Origin: Rhizobium sp. 18065 | GTDB lineage: Bacteria > Pseudomonadota > Alphaproteobacteria > Rhizobiales > Rhizobiaceae | Assembly (NCBI RefSeq): GCF_902706095.1 | Contig: NZ_CACSJP010000011.1 | Coordinates: 90,641 to 154,640 of the forward strand | DNA: 64,000 nucleotides | Direction of reading: 5' to 3' | Part shown: one piece after another, positions 16,267-25,000 of the stretch | Position numbering within the stretch: position 1 is the stretch's first letter | How the letters are laid out: each line of letters starts with the position of its first letter | Program-made: the position numbers and the translations under genes | Notes under the pieces: generated by a model | Told to the model about the DNA's origin: nothing | The model's database searches: none | What the model saw: the letters and a program-made list of their open reading frames with translations, nothing else

Positions 16267-18669
16267 ATGGCGGATATGCGGACAGAGACAGACACCAACA
16301 TAGGGGCGACGACCGCGCGCGAACTCGAGCTTCTGAACCGCTACTGGCGGGCCGCGAACTACCTCTCCGTCGGACAGATCTATCTGCTCGACAATCCGCT
16401 CCTGCGCGAGCCGCTCAAGGCCGAGCACATCAAGCCGCGCCTGCTCGGGCATTGGGGCACGACCCCGGGGCTGAACTTCATCTACGCCCATCTCAACCGC
16501 GTCATCCGCGCGCGCGACGCCGACATGATCTATGTCTGCGGTCCCGGCCATGGCGGTCCGGGCATGGTCGCCAGCACTTACCTGGAGGGCACCTACAGCG
16601 AGATCTACCCGCATATTTCCGAAGACGCGGCGGGCATGCAGCGACTGTTCAAGCAGTTCTCCTTCCCCGGCGGCATTCCGAGTCATGCGGCGCCCGAGAC
16701 GCCCGGCTCCATCCACGAAGGCGGCGAACTCGGTTATGCACTGGTGCACGCCTATGGCGCCGCCTTCGACAATCCGAACTTGGTCGTCGCTTGCGTTGTG
16801 GGTGACGGCGAGGCGGAAACCGGCCCGCTAGCAGCGAGTTGGCAGTCGAACAAGTTCATCAATCCCGCCCGCGACGGCGCCGTCCTGCCGATCCTGCACC
16901 TGAACGGTTACAAGATCGCCAATCCGACGGTTCTTTCCCGCATCGGCAAAGAGGACCTGGACCATCTGTTCCGAGGTTACGGCTACGAACCTTTCTTCGT
17001 CGAAGGCCATGAACCGGATGACATGCATCAGCAGATGGCAGCCGTTCTGGATACGGTCTTTGACCGCATTCACGTCATTCTGCAGGCCGCGCGCAGCGGC
17101 GAACCTGAGGAAGGTTGCCCGCGCTGGCCGATGATCGTGCTCAGAAGCCCTAAAGGCTGGACAGGACCGAAGGAAGTGGACGGCAAGAAGGTCGAGGATT
17201 TCTGGCGCGCCCACCAGGTGCCGGTCGCCAATTGCCGCGAGGACGATAGCCACCGCAAGATCCTTGAGGACTGGATGCGCAGCTACGATCCCGAAGACCT
17301 TTTCGACGGCAACGGCCGCCTGAAAGAAGAGCTGCGTGCGCTTTCGCCCGGCGGCGATCGGCGCATGGGCGCCAATCCGCATGCCAATGGCGGGCTTCTG
17401 CGCAAGGAACTCGTGGTACCGTCCATCCGAGATCACGCAGTGCCAGTGACGGATCGCGGCGCGTTGATGGTGCAGACGACCGAAATCCTTGGCCGCTACC
17501 TGCGCGACATCCTTAAACTCAACGATACCAATTCCAATTTCCGCATCTTCGGGCCGGACGAGACGGAATCGAACCGCCTCGGTGCAGTCTTCGAAGTCAC
17601 CGACCGCGTCTGGATGGAGAAGATCGAGCCCTACGACGTGCATCTGTCCCGCGATGGCCGTGTGATGGAAGTGCTTTCCGAACATCTGTGCCAGGGCTGG
17701 CTGGAGGGCTACCTGCTGACGGGCCGGCACGGCTTCTTCTCCTGCTACGAAGCCTTCATCCACATTATCGATTCGATGTTCAACCAGCATGCCAAGTGGC
17801 TGAAGGTCTCGCGCGAACTGCCCTGGCGCAAGCCGGTATCCTCGCTCAACTACCTGCTCACCTCGCATGTCTGGCGGCAGGATCATAACGGCTTCAGCCA
17901 CCAGGATCCGGGCTTCGTCGATCTCGTCGCCAACAAGAAGGCGGATATCGTCCGCATCTACCTGCCGCCGGACGCCAACACCCTGCTCTGGGTCGGCGAC
18001 CATTGCCTGAAGACCTGGGACCGCATCAACGTCATCGTTGCCGGCAAGCAGCAGGAGCCGCAATGGCTGACGATGGACGAGGCGATCCAGCACTGCGAAT
18101 CCGGTATCGGCATCTGGGAGTGGGCCGGGACCGAAGACAATGCTGTAGCGCCGGACGTCGTGATGGCTTGTGCCGGCGACGTGCCGACCATGGAAACCCT
18201 TGCGGCGGTGATGCTGCTGCGAGAAGCGCTTCCGGAACTGAAGATCCGGGTCGTCAACATCGTCGACCTGATGGCGTTGCAATCAGAGGACCAGCATCCG
18301 CATGGGCTGGACGACGAAGCTTTCGATCGGCTGTTCACCACCGACCGGCCGGTGATTTTCGCCTATCACGGCTATCCCTATCTCATCCACCGGCTGACCT
18401 ATAAACGCGCAAACCATCGCAACATCCATGTGCGGGGCTTCATCGAGGAAGGGACGACAACGACGCCATTCGACATGACGGTGTTGAACGAACTCGACCG
18501 CTTCCATCTCGCGATCGAGGCGATTCAACGCGTTCCAGGTCTGGCAAAAAAAGCAAAACCCGCATTAGAGATGTTGGCAGCACGCCTGACCGAACACGAT
18601 CGCTATATCCGGGAGTTCGGCGAGGACATGCCTGAAATTCGCGACTGGAAATGGACATCAAGGGCATAA
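16267..18669 (+). CDS. xfp: Phosphoketolase (xylulose-5-P / fructose-6-P)
   Basis: An 800-residue thiamine-diphosphate enzyme that splits xylulose-5-phosphate (and often fructose-6-phosphate) with phosphate to acetyl-phosphate plus a sugar phosphate. Family motifs: LGHWGTTPGLNFIYAHLNR, CGPGHGGPGMVASTYLEGTY, ThDP-binding GDGEAETGPLAASW, then the second half with HGFFSCYEAFIHIIDSMFNQ and SHVWRQDHNGFSHQDPG. A GTG at 16252 is in frame, but the ATG at 16267 has GGGGAG at good spacing. By eye its codon use is more GC3-rich than that of ackA, hinting at separate origin. The product feeds AckA and Pta directly. Confidence 0.95.
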   Translation: MADMRTETDTNIGATTARELELLNRYWRAANYLSVGQIYLLDNPLLREPLKAEHIKPRLLGHWGTTPGLNFIYAHLNRVIRARDADMIYVCGPGHGGPGMVASTYLEGTYSEIYPHISEDAAGMQRLFKQFSFPGGIPSHAAPETPGSIHEGGELGYALVHAYGAAFDNPNLVVACVVGDGEAETGPLAASWQSNKFINPARDGAVLPILHLNGYKIANPTVLSRIGKEDLDHLFRGYGYEPFFVEGHEPDDMHQQMAAVLDTVFDRIHVILQAARSGEPEEGCPRWPMIVLRSPKGWTGPKEVDGKKVEDFWRAHQVPVANCREDDSHRKILEDWMRSYDPEDLFDGNGRLKEELRALSPGGDRRMGANPHANGGLLRKELVVPSIRDHAVPVTDRGALMVQTTEILGRYLRDILKLNDTNSNFRIFGPDETESNRLGAVFEVTDRVWMEKIEPYDVHLSRDGRVMEVLSEHLCQGWLEGYLLTGRHGFFSCYEAFIHIIDSMFNQHAKWLKVSRELPWRKPVSSLNYLLTSHVWRQDHNGFSHQDPGFVDLVANKKADIVRIYLPPDANTLLWVGDHCLKTWDRINVIVAGKQQEPQWLTMDEAIQHCESGIGIWEWAGTEDNAVAPDVVMACAGDVPTMETLAAVMLLREALPELKIRVVNIVDLMALQSEDQHPHGLDDEAFDRLFTTDRPVIFAYHGYPYLIHRLTYKRANHRNIHVRGFIEEGTTTTPFDMTVLNELDRFHLAIEAIQRVPGLAKKAKPALEMLAARLTEHDRYIREFGEDMPEIRDWKWTSRA

Positions 18670-18736
18670 GCCAGTCACGGCAGAAAATGAATGGAGAGGC
18701 GATCACATCTGTCGTCTACAACATACGAGGTAGCAT

Positions 18737-19375
18737 ATGCTTGCGCAGGATCTGATGACGAAAAGCCCGGTTACCGTGAACGAGCAATCAAGTGTCAAAC
18801 ATGCCGTAGAACTGATGGTCAGACATGGCATCAGCGGCCTGCCCGTTGTCAACGATGAGGGCGTCACAAGCGGCATGCTGACGGAAGGAGACATTCTCAA
18901 GCGCAGCGAGTTGAACCGGGCGCTTGTCGTTCCGGATAATCCAGATGACGATTTCTACAGGAGCTACGTCCAGGCGCACGCAACTATGGTTGCCGACTGC
19001 ATGTCTCGTGATCTTGCCTCCGTGCCCCCGAGCGCCTCTCTGGCGCAGGTGGTCGGGCTCATGCGCAACAAAGGTGTAAAACGGCTCCCGGTGATCGACA
19101 ATGGTACGCTTGTGGGAATTGTCAGCCGTAAAGATGTCTTCAAAGCGATCACGCCGTCACGCGAGAATGTGGCAAGTGGTGGCGACGCACTCCGGCTTGC
19201 GTTGTCGACCCGGCTGAGGTCGGAACTTGGAATCGACCTTGGTACTTTCGACTTGCGGATAAACGGCTCGCTCGCCGAGATCTCGGGCAACCCCTTCAGC
19301 GAATATCAGAGAAAGGCAATGCGAGTGGTTGCAGAGAGCATTTCCGGCCTGTCCGGCATAAAAATTGCGAACTAG
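18737..19375 (+). CDS. CBS-pair protein with C-terminal BON-like domain
   Basis: A 212-residue cytoplasmic protein. Two CBS motifs make a Bateman module (MTKSPVTVNEQSSVKHAVEL at about 8-65 and MSRDLASVPPSASLAQVVGL at about 92-145), which usually binds adenine nucleotides. The last ~60 residues (LRLALSTRLRSELGIDLGTF...ISGLSGIKIAN) look like a BON-type alpha/beta domain. Such proteins often sit with Usp, phosphoketolase or low-oxygen genes and may report energy charge. It lies 67 bp after the phosphoketolase gene and could be the last gene of that transcript. Confidence 0.85.
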   Translation: MLAQDLMTKSPVTVNEQSSVKHAVELMVRHGISGLPVVNDEGVTSGMLTEGDILKRSELNRALVVPDNPDDDFYRSYVQAHATMVADCMSRDLASVPPSASLAQVVGLMRNKGVKRLPVIDNGTLVGIVSRKDVFKAITPSRENVASGGDALRLALSTRLRSELGIDLGTFDLRINGSLAEISGNPFSEYQRKAMRVVAESISGLSGIKIAN

Positions 19376-19390
19376 AAAATGGAATCGGAG

Positions 19391-19412
19391 CCTACGCCCA
19401 GTTGGGCGTAGG
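19391..19412. terminator. Strong hairpin between convergent genes
   Basis: CCTACGCCCA and TGGGCGTAGG form a perfect inverted repeat (a 9-bp stem with a 4-nt AGTT loop is the likely fold). It lies 15 bp after the CBS gene and 12 bp before the end of the reverse-strand gene. No T-run follows on either strand, so it may be a weak bidirectional terminator or an mRNA 3'-end stabiliser. Confidence 0.55.
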
Positions 19413-19423
19413 ACGTCTCGCGT

Positions 19424-19672
19424 TTAACCGGAGATAACGTCACCGGCCTGCCACTGCTTCTTACCCCAGTTACGCAGCCGCATGCGACGCGCCACGACAC
19501 CTGCCAAAAGAGGTGCTATTGCGAAACTCAGGAGGACCACGACGGGTATCCAGACTTTGAGATTATCGGAAAAGGCGGGTATCATCAGCACGGCAACAAT
19601 GCCTACCCCGAAAAGGATGGCATTGATCAACATGCTGCAGACGATCTTCAACCATGTATCTGTGCTCAGCAT
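19424..19672 (-). CDS. Small membrane protein, two TM segments
   Basis: An 82-residue protein with hydrophobic segments at about 9-31 (IVCSMLINAILFGVGIVAVL) and 38-60 (VWIPVVVLLSFAIAPLLAGV), then a basic tail (RRMRLRNWGKKQW). This predicts an inner-membrane hairpin. A good GGAGC-type ribosome-binding site lies upstream. No family recognised. It is downstream of, and in the same direction as, the Usp and DUF465 genes, 162 bp away. Confidence 0.7.
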   Translation of the reverse strand: MLSTDTWLKIVCSMLINAILFGVGIVAVLMIPAFSDNLKVWIPVVVLLSFAIAPLLAGVVARRMRLRNWGKKQWQAGDVISG

Positions 19673-19834
19673 CTTCAGCTCCTTTTTGACCTGAAGCTAA
19701 ACTGATCCAAATCCAGATCGTTCCCACGTGCCCACCGGGTGGACGCGTTCGCGGCTCTTTCCTCTTGGCTGACGCGCAAATAGGCGCCGCTGACCAGCGA
19801 CGCCGATGCCATAATTCACCTGAAGCCCATCGCG

Positions 19835-20086
19835 CTATTCGGCCGCCTGTTGCCGTGCCAAAGTCTGGAAGATTGCATCCTTGAGCAACATCCGCGATTT
19901 GCGCATCTCGGTCATGTGGAGATCATCGACCGGTTGAATATCTGTCTCAGCCAGGTGGATTTTATCGTTGATAGTCTCGTATTCCTCGCACTGGCGGGAA
20001 AAATGACGGTCTTCCTCGCGAAGGCGGCGCAGCAGCGCGAGACGCTCGGGGAATTCATCTGCCAGACGATGCGGGGTATTGGACAT
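19835..20086 (-). CDS. YdcH/DUF465-type small helical protein
   Basis: An 83-residue helical-hairpin protein. The pattern FPERLALLRRLREEDRHFSR, then EEYETINDKIH and a second helix MRKSRMLLKDAIFQTLARQ, matches the DUF465 (YdcH) family: a His-phi-rich first helix and a Lys/Arg-x-Leu-Lys-Asp second helix. Function is unknown in the family. It starts 43 bp after the end of the Usp gene on the same strand and is probably co-transcribed from the FNR/FixK-box promoter. Confidence 0.8.
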   Translation of the reverse strand: MSNTPHRLADEFPERLALLRRLREEDRHFSRQCEEYETINDKIHLAETDIQPVDDLHMTEMRKSRMLLKDAIFQTLARQQAAE

Positions 20087-20129
20087 GGTTCACTCCTGTA
20101 TGTGTCTAAAGGGGCGGGTCGCTCACGAT

Positions 20130-20966
20130 CTAACGAGCAAGCAGAACGGGAACGACTGCGCCCTCGAGCATATCGCGGGTCACGCCGCCGAAGATCCGCT
20201 CGCGAAGGCGAGAATGCCCGTAGGCGCCCATGACGATCAGGTCGGCGTCGATCGCGATCGCCTTCTCGTTGAGCACATCGGCAACTGATCGTCCGCCACT
20301 GGCAATGCGCTCCACCGAGACTTTCACGCCATGCCGGGCGAGAAACGTCGCAATATCAGCGCCGGGTTCTCCGCCGTTTAAGCCGTAAGATGCAGTGGGA
20401 TCGACCATCGTCACCACCACTTCTTCCGCAGCCTTCATCATCTCCAAGGCCTCGCGGACGCCCCGACTGGCTTCGACGCTTGAATCCCAGGCAAGGACAA
20501 TGTTGCGTGGCGAAAGGGTCGGTTCTTTTTTCTCAGGCACCACAAGGATTGGCTTGGGAGCGCTAAACAATGCGCCGTCGATCGCGCGGGCGCGCAACTC
20601 CGGATCCAGATTGAGATTGCGGCCGATCAGGACGATATCAGCATAGCGTGCCCGGGTGCCGATCTGATTGTCCGCCAAGGCAATTTCGGTCTGAAGGAGC
20701 TCCAGTTCGAAGGATATGCCGGTGGCAGCCAGGTACTCGCGTGCCTTCTTTTCGGCCTCGAGCAATTGGAGGCGGTCCTTGTCCCGTTCCTCCAGCCAGA
20801 CGGTCGAGATCGCCCCCGCATAGGCTTCAACGGCGGGGGGTACGAACATCGAAACGAGAATGGCGACCAGATGGGCCCCCTCCTTCCGCGCAAAGGCTAT
20901 GGCGGAACGGAGATCCTCTTCGGGCTGATGGACGCTAAGGATGCTTATGACAGTGCGATAAGACAT
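20130..20966 (-). CDS. Universal stress protein (tandem) under a FixK/FNR box
   Basis: A 278-residue protein with two Usp domains: MSYRTVISILSVHQPEEDLR to about 140, and NIVLAWDSSVEASRGVREAL to the end. The second domain keeps the ATP-loop signature GAYGHSRLRERIFGGVTRDM (G-x2-G-x9-G), so it should bind nucleotide; the first domain lacks a clear one. The ORF can open 18 nt earlier at TTG, but the ATG at 20966 has a GGAG at proper spacing. A perfect TTGAT-N4-ATCAA box is centred 64.5 bp upstream. If activation is from -41.5, transcription would start about 23 bp before the ATG. Confidence 0.9.
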   Translation of the reverse strand: MSYRTVISILSVHQPEEDLRSAIAFARKEGAHLVAILVSMFVPPAVEAYAGAISTVWLEERDKDRLQLLEAEKKAREYLAATGISFELELLQTEIALADNQIGTRARYADIVLIGRNLNLDPELRARAIDGALFSAPKPILVVPEKKEPTLSPRNIVLAWDSSVEASRGVREALEMMKAAEEVVVTMVDPTASYGLNGGEPGADIATFLARHGVKVSVERIASGGRSVADVLNEKAIAIDADLIVMGAYGHSRLRERIFGGVTRDMLEGAVVPVLLAR

Positions 20967-21023
20967 ACGCGAGTTCTCCGACAATCTGAGTGGTGAGAAT
21001 ACGCATCAAAAAAGAAACGCGGT

Positions 21024-21037
21024 TTGATCCGAATCAA
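21024..21037. promoter_or_regulatory. FNR/FixK box (anaerobox)
   Basis: TTGATCCGAATCAA matches the TTGAT-N4-ATCAA consensus at all ten fixed positions, and flanking T/A extends the symmetry to 16 bp. Spacing fits the leftward Usp gene (ATG at 20966). The rightward response-regulator gene begins 147 bp or more away and is a less likely target. FixK (7385-8029) is the probable local activator. Confidence 0.88.
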
Positions 21038-21183
21038 ACAGGCACTCACATTTTCGAACAAGCCATGTTCGGCTCCTCAACCTCAAATGATTTCGGTCCG
21101 GAACAATATCCATTCGACAACGTTTGGAAGCTCACGTGTCCATTGCAGTTCAATGGCTGCGCAAAACCGGCTTCTGCGGTTGC

Positions 21184-21582
21184 ATGCTACCCACACGAGT
21201 GAGAAACTTCTTGTCTGAATTTTACAAACCGGTTGCCCTGGTTGTCGAGGATGAACCCCTTCTCGCACTCTACGCTGAAGATCTTTTGTGCGATCTCGGC
21301 TACGAGGTCCACCATGCCCACAATGCCGATGTGGCGGTCCCCATGCTGCAGACCCTGAAAATCGATCTGCTCTTCACCGATATAGAAATGCCGGGTCGAT
21401 GGAATGGTCTTGCTCTGGCGGTTCATGCCGCGACCGTGATGCCGGAAGTCCCGATCCTTGTGGTCTCCGGACGGCTCAAGCCCGCCCAAACAGAAATTCC
21501 TAGTTCTGCTTTGTTCTTTTCGAAGCCCTATGACGCATCTCACATCACTCAGGCGCTGCGGCTCTTCAGGAAACCCGCTTAG
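21184..21582 (+). CDS. Single-domain response regulator
   Basis: A CheY-like receiver of about 120-130 residues. Visible landmarks: VVEDEPLLALYAEDLLCDLG (acidic pair), LLFTDIEMPGRWNGL (phospho-acceptor Asp), ILVVSG (switch Ser) and FFSKPYD (Lys). No output domain is present. The start is uncertain: the frame is open from TTG 21124; ATG 21184 and TTG 21211 are also possible, the last giving the most normal N-terminus (SEFYKPVALVVEDE). It lies opposite the large hybrid kinase gene (22015-26091), whose final receiver domain is of similar type, so the two may work together. Confidence 0.8.
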   Translation: MLPTRVRNFLSEFYKPVALVVEDEPLLALYAEDLLCDLGYEVHHAHNADVAVPMLQTLKIDLLFTDIEMPGRWNGLALAVHAATVMPEVPILVVSGRLKPAQTEIPSSALFFSKPYDASHITQALRLFRKPA

Positions 21583-22014
21583 TCATCGGCAGACTCTTCG
21601 AGGCATATCCTATCTTGCCGGGCATATCTATTGCGACAAGTGGCCCTTATCCCAAGTATGCTATTTGTTGGAGAGAGATGCGCAAAAGTTTACGGAATTC
21701 GGTTTGGTAAAGACGCACCAAAATGCCCAATTGTGGTCAGACCGTTTGTGCCCGCGCCCAGCGCCTCTAGGGCCTCGTCGGCCGTCTGGAAATGCCACGT
21801 GTCCGCGTCTTGCCGCATTTGTCCCCCTTAGCGGTTTTTGTTCAGAAACGCCCTCTACATGCTCTCCACAAATATTCTGTTTGCCAGGGACAGGAACCCG
21901 TCCCAATGTCGGTCAGGCTCCGACCCACTCTGCCACAATACGCAAATACCTCGAAGCGACTTTGATCCGGCGCAATCGTGGAGGGTCCATCTTTCCCTTT
22001 TTTAGACGGCCGCG
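21583..22014. other. 432-bp intergenic stretch without a recognised gene
   Basis: This lies between the response regulator and the end of the hybrid kinase gene on the other strand. Open frames here are short, rich in Arg/Pro/Cys and unlike proteins. No hairpin with a T-run, no FixK box and no repeat was found. A reverse-strand segment near 21740-21800 faintly recalls a DUF982-type sequence, but too weakly to annotate. Confidence 0.5.
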
Positions 22015-25000
22015 TCAGCGCGTGACCGGCGATACGGCGTGCAGGACTTTTGTCATGGCCTCGACACTATATGGTTTCACGAGGATCTCGGTCATTCCGT
22101 TCCCCGGGAGAGTCGGCACGTTTGGATCACCCGTCGCGAAGATGACCGCGATATCGGACTTGATGCCACGAAGGATCCTTGCGAGTTCGATTCCGGACAT
22201 GCCCGGCAGTCCGACATCGGTCAACAGGAGATCAAAACGATCGGCACTGAAGAGATCGAGCGCCGTTTTCGCGTCGCCGGCTTCGGTGACGGTATGTCCG
22301 AGTTCATCTAGCATATCGACCGTGTTCATGCGGATGAGGACATCATCTTCCACTAGCAGAATATCGAGGGGGACGGCAATCGCTGGGGTCTGGGTCGGGC
22401 GAGTCGATGGCGCTGAGCCTTGCGTGGCTTGTGTTCTCTGCTGTTGATTGGCAAGGACGTGCCGGATTTTACGAGCCATCGCTTCTCTCGTATATGGCTT
22501 TGACAAGAGCTCCACCCCAGGATCCAGGCGACCGCCATGGACGATCGAATTTTCGGTGTAGCCCGACGTGAAGAGGACGGCAAGAGCCGGATCACGCTCG
22601 CGAGCGATGCTGGCGAGCTCCGGGCTTTTCAGCGGTCCAGGCATCACGACATCAGTAAACAGCAGATCCACATGAGCACCGCTCTCAAGTATGCTCAAGG
22701 CTGCGGAAGCGTCTTTTGCACTTAATATCTTGTATCCGAGGTCCGTCAGGAGCTCGACGGCTGTGGCGCGCACCGCCTCATCGTCTTCGGCAATCAGGAT
22801 CGTTTCCGATCCGCCGACAATGTCAGCGGGAACCAGAACCGTGAAGACGTCCTCTTCGCGGTCCACGCGCGGGAAATAGAGCTTGATGCTCGTTCCCTGA
22901 CCAGCTTCGCTGTAGATCTTGATATGACCGCCGGACTGCTTGACGAAACCGTAGACCATCGAGAGACCCAAACCGGTCCCCTTCCCTTCAGGTTTGGTGG
23001 AGAAGAACGGCTCGAAGACCTTTTCCATGACATCCGGCGTCATGCCTGTTCCGGTATCCGATACCGCCAGCATGACATATTGGCCCGGCGCAACCTCGGG
23101 ATTGCCCTTCACGTATTCGCGATCGAGCACTGCATTACGAACCTCGATCGTGAGTTTTCCCGCTCCGTCCATGGCATCGCGTGCGTTAATGGAGAGGTTG
23201 AGCAACGCGTTTTCGATTTGCGTGGGATCGACCTGGACGTTCCAGAGATCCGGGTAGACCATGGTTTCGATTTCCACGGCCTCACCCAGAGTCCGCTTGA
23301 GCATGTCGTCCATGGCAGAAACCTGCCTGCCGAAATTGATGACTTTCGGCTCCAGTGGCTGGCGGCGACCAAATGAGAGCAGCTGGCTGGCGAGCTTGGC
23401 TCCGCGGTCGATACCTTGGAGCGCGTTTGCAATTCGACGCTCTGCCTTGAGGTCACCGACGAGATCTTTTTTCAGAAGCTGGAGATTCCCCGAAACGACC
23501 TGCATCAGGTTGTTGAAGTCGTGAGCAACGCCGCCGGTCAGATTGCCGATAGATTCCATTTTTTGTGCCTGTTGCAATGCAAGTTCAGTGGTCCGAAGTG
23601 CTTCAGCCGCTTCCTTTTCCGCTGTGATATCGCGACCGACAGCATGGATCAGCCGACCGTCCGGTACTGCAGTCCACGAGATGTCCCTGTAGAAACCGTC
23701 TTCCGCTCGGTACCGGTTGACAAAATTCAGTGTCCGAGCGCCCTGCGCAAGTTTTTCGAGTTCGTCCAGCGTGGCCCGCCTATCGTCTGGGTGCACGAAG
23801 TCCATGAATGATTTGCCGAGCAGCCATCGTTCCGTTTGGCCGAGAAGCAATAGGAATGCAGGGTTGGCAGCTGTGACGACGCCGTTGACATCAGCGACCA
23901 GCATGATCTCCGTCGATAGGCGCCACATGCGGTCACGGTCTGCCGTTCGGTCTTCCACTTGGCTGGCAAGATCGTTCGTCAGGTCGGCAAGCGCTTCACG
24001 GGTCGCCCGCAATTCATCGACATCGGTATTTGTACCGATCCAGCGGAAAATCCGTCCCTCGCCGTCGCGGATCGGAACTGCGCGGACAAGGTGCCATCGA
24101 AAGACACCGTCATGTCGGCGTAGGCGAAATTCGGTCTCGTAGACCGCTCCACTTTGCAGGGCCTCGAGCCAGTGGGAGGTGACCGATCCGAGGTCGTCGG
24201 GGTGGACCATCGCTGTCCAGCCATTGCCAACAAGCTCCCCTTCCACCAAGCCGCTATAGGCATAGATCCGCTCGTTGAACCAATCGAGCTGGCCATCGGC
24301 AGCAGCTGTCCAGACATGGTTCGGCAGTGCCTGCGCCAGGCCCTTGAACCGCTCTTCGCTTTCGCGCAAGGCACGCTCATTGTTGACACGGTCTGTGACG
24401 TCCTGAACGACGCCGACCAGCCGCGCGGGTTTTTCCGTCGTACCTCCTTCGAATTCCGCCTTCCGGGCGATGTAACGAAGGGCGCCGTCACCAGCGCGAT
24501 GGATGCGGTACTGGACATCGAGCTGCGCTTCTTCGGTGGATCGGGTTTGCGCCGATGACCTGATGTGCCGATCTTCGGGAAGGACGCAGGTCTCTATCAG
24601 CGCAACCGGCAGGCGCTCGGCTTCTGGCACGCCGAATATCCGGCAAAATTCCGGGCTGACATGCACGACATCGCTTTTCAGGTCGATGCTGAATACGCCG
24701 ACGCCACCGACCTCTTGCGCTCGATGCAGGAGCGCTTCCGATTCCTTGAGCTTCTTGTTTGCCTGGTGCTCTGAGGTCCTGTCGCGCAAGACCTTAACAA
24801 AACCGATCAGAGAGCCGCTATCATCCTGGAGCGGCGACATCTCGCCGCTTGCCCAGAACTCCTCGCCATTTTTACGGATATGCCAGCGTTCGTCGTTGGC
24901 GGCGCCGTGCTTCAGCGCCAGGCCCATTTCGGTCTCGATACGGTGGATGGATTGATCCGACCTGGTGAAGATCCGATCGGCATCCCGACCCAGCATTTCA

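Noticed and set aside
16828..18282. 484-codon minus-strand open frame inside phosphoketolase
   Set aside because: Antisense shadow of a conserved enzyme; no motif of its own.
19702..19715. CTGATCCAAATCCA as an FNR/FixK box
   Set aside because: Two mismatches to consensus, and the position would place the start of transcription inside the downstream gene.
21740..21800. Possible DUF982 relic on the minus strand
   Set aside because: Only a dozen residues vaguely match; too little to support.
21458..22447. 329-codon plus-strand open frame
   Set aside because: Spans the end of the response regulator, the empty gap and the antisense of the hybrid kinase; Ser/Arg/Pro-rich with no family features.
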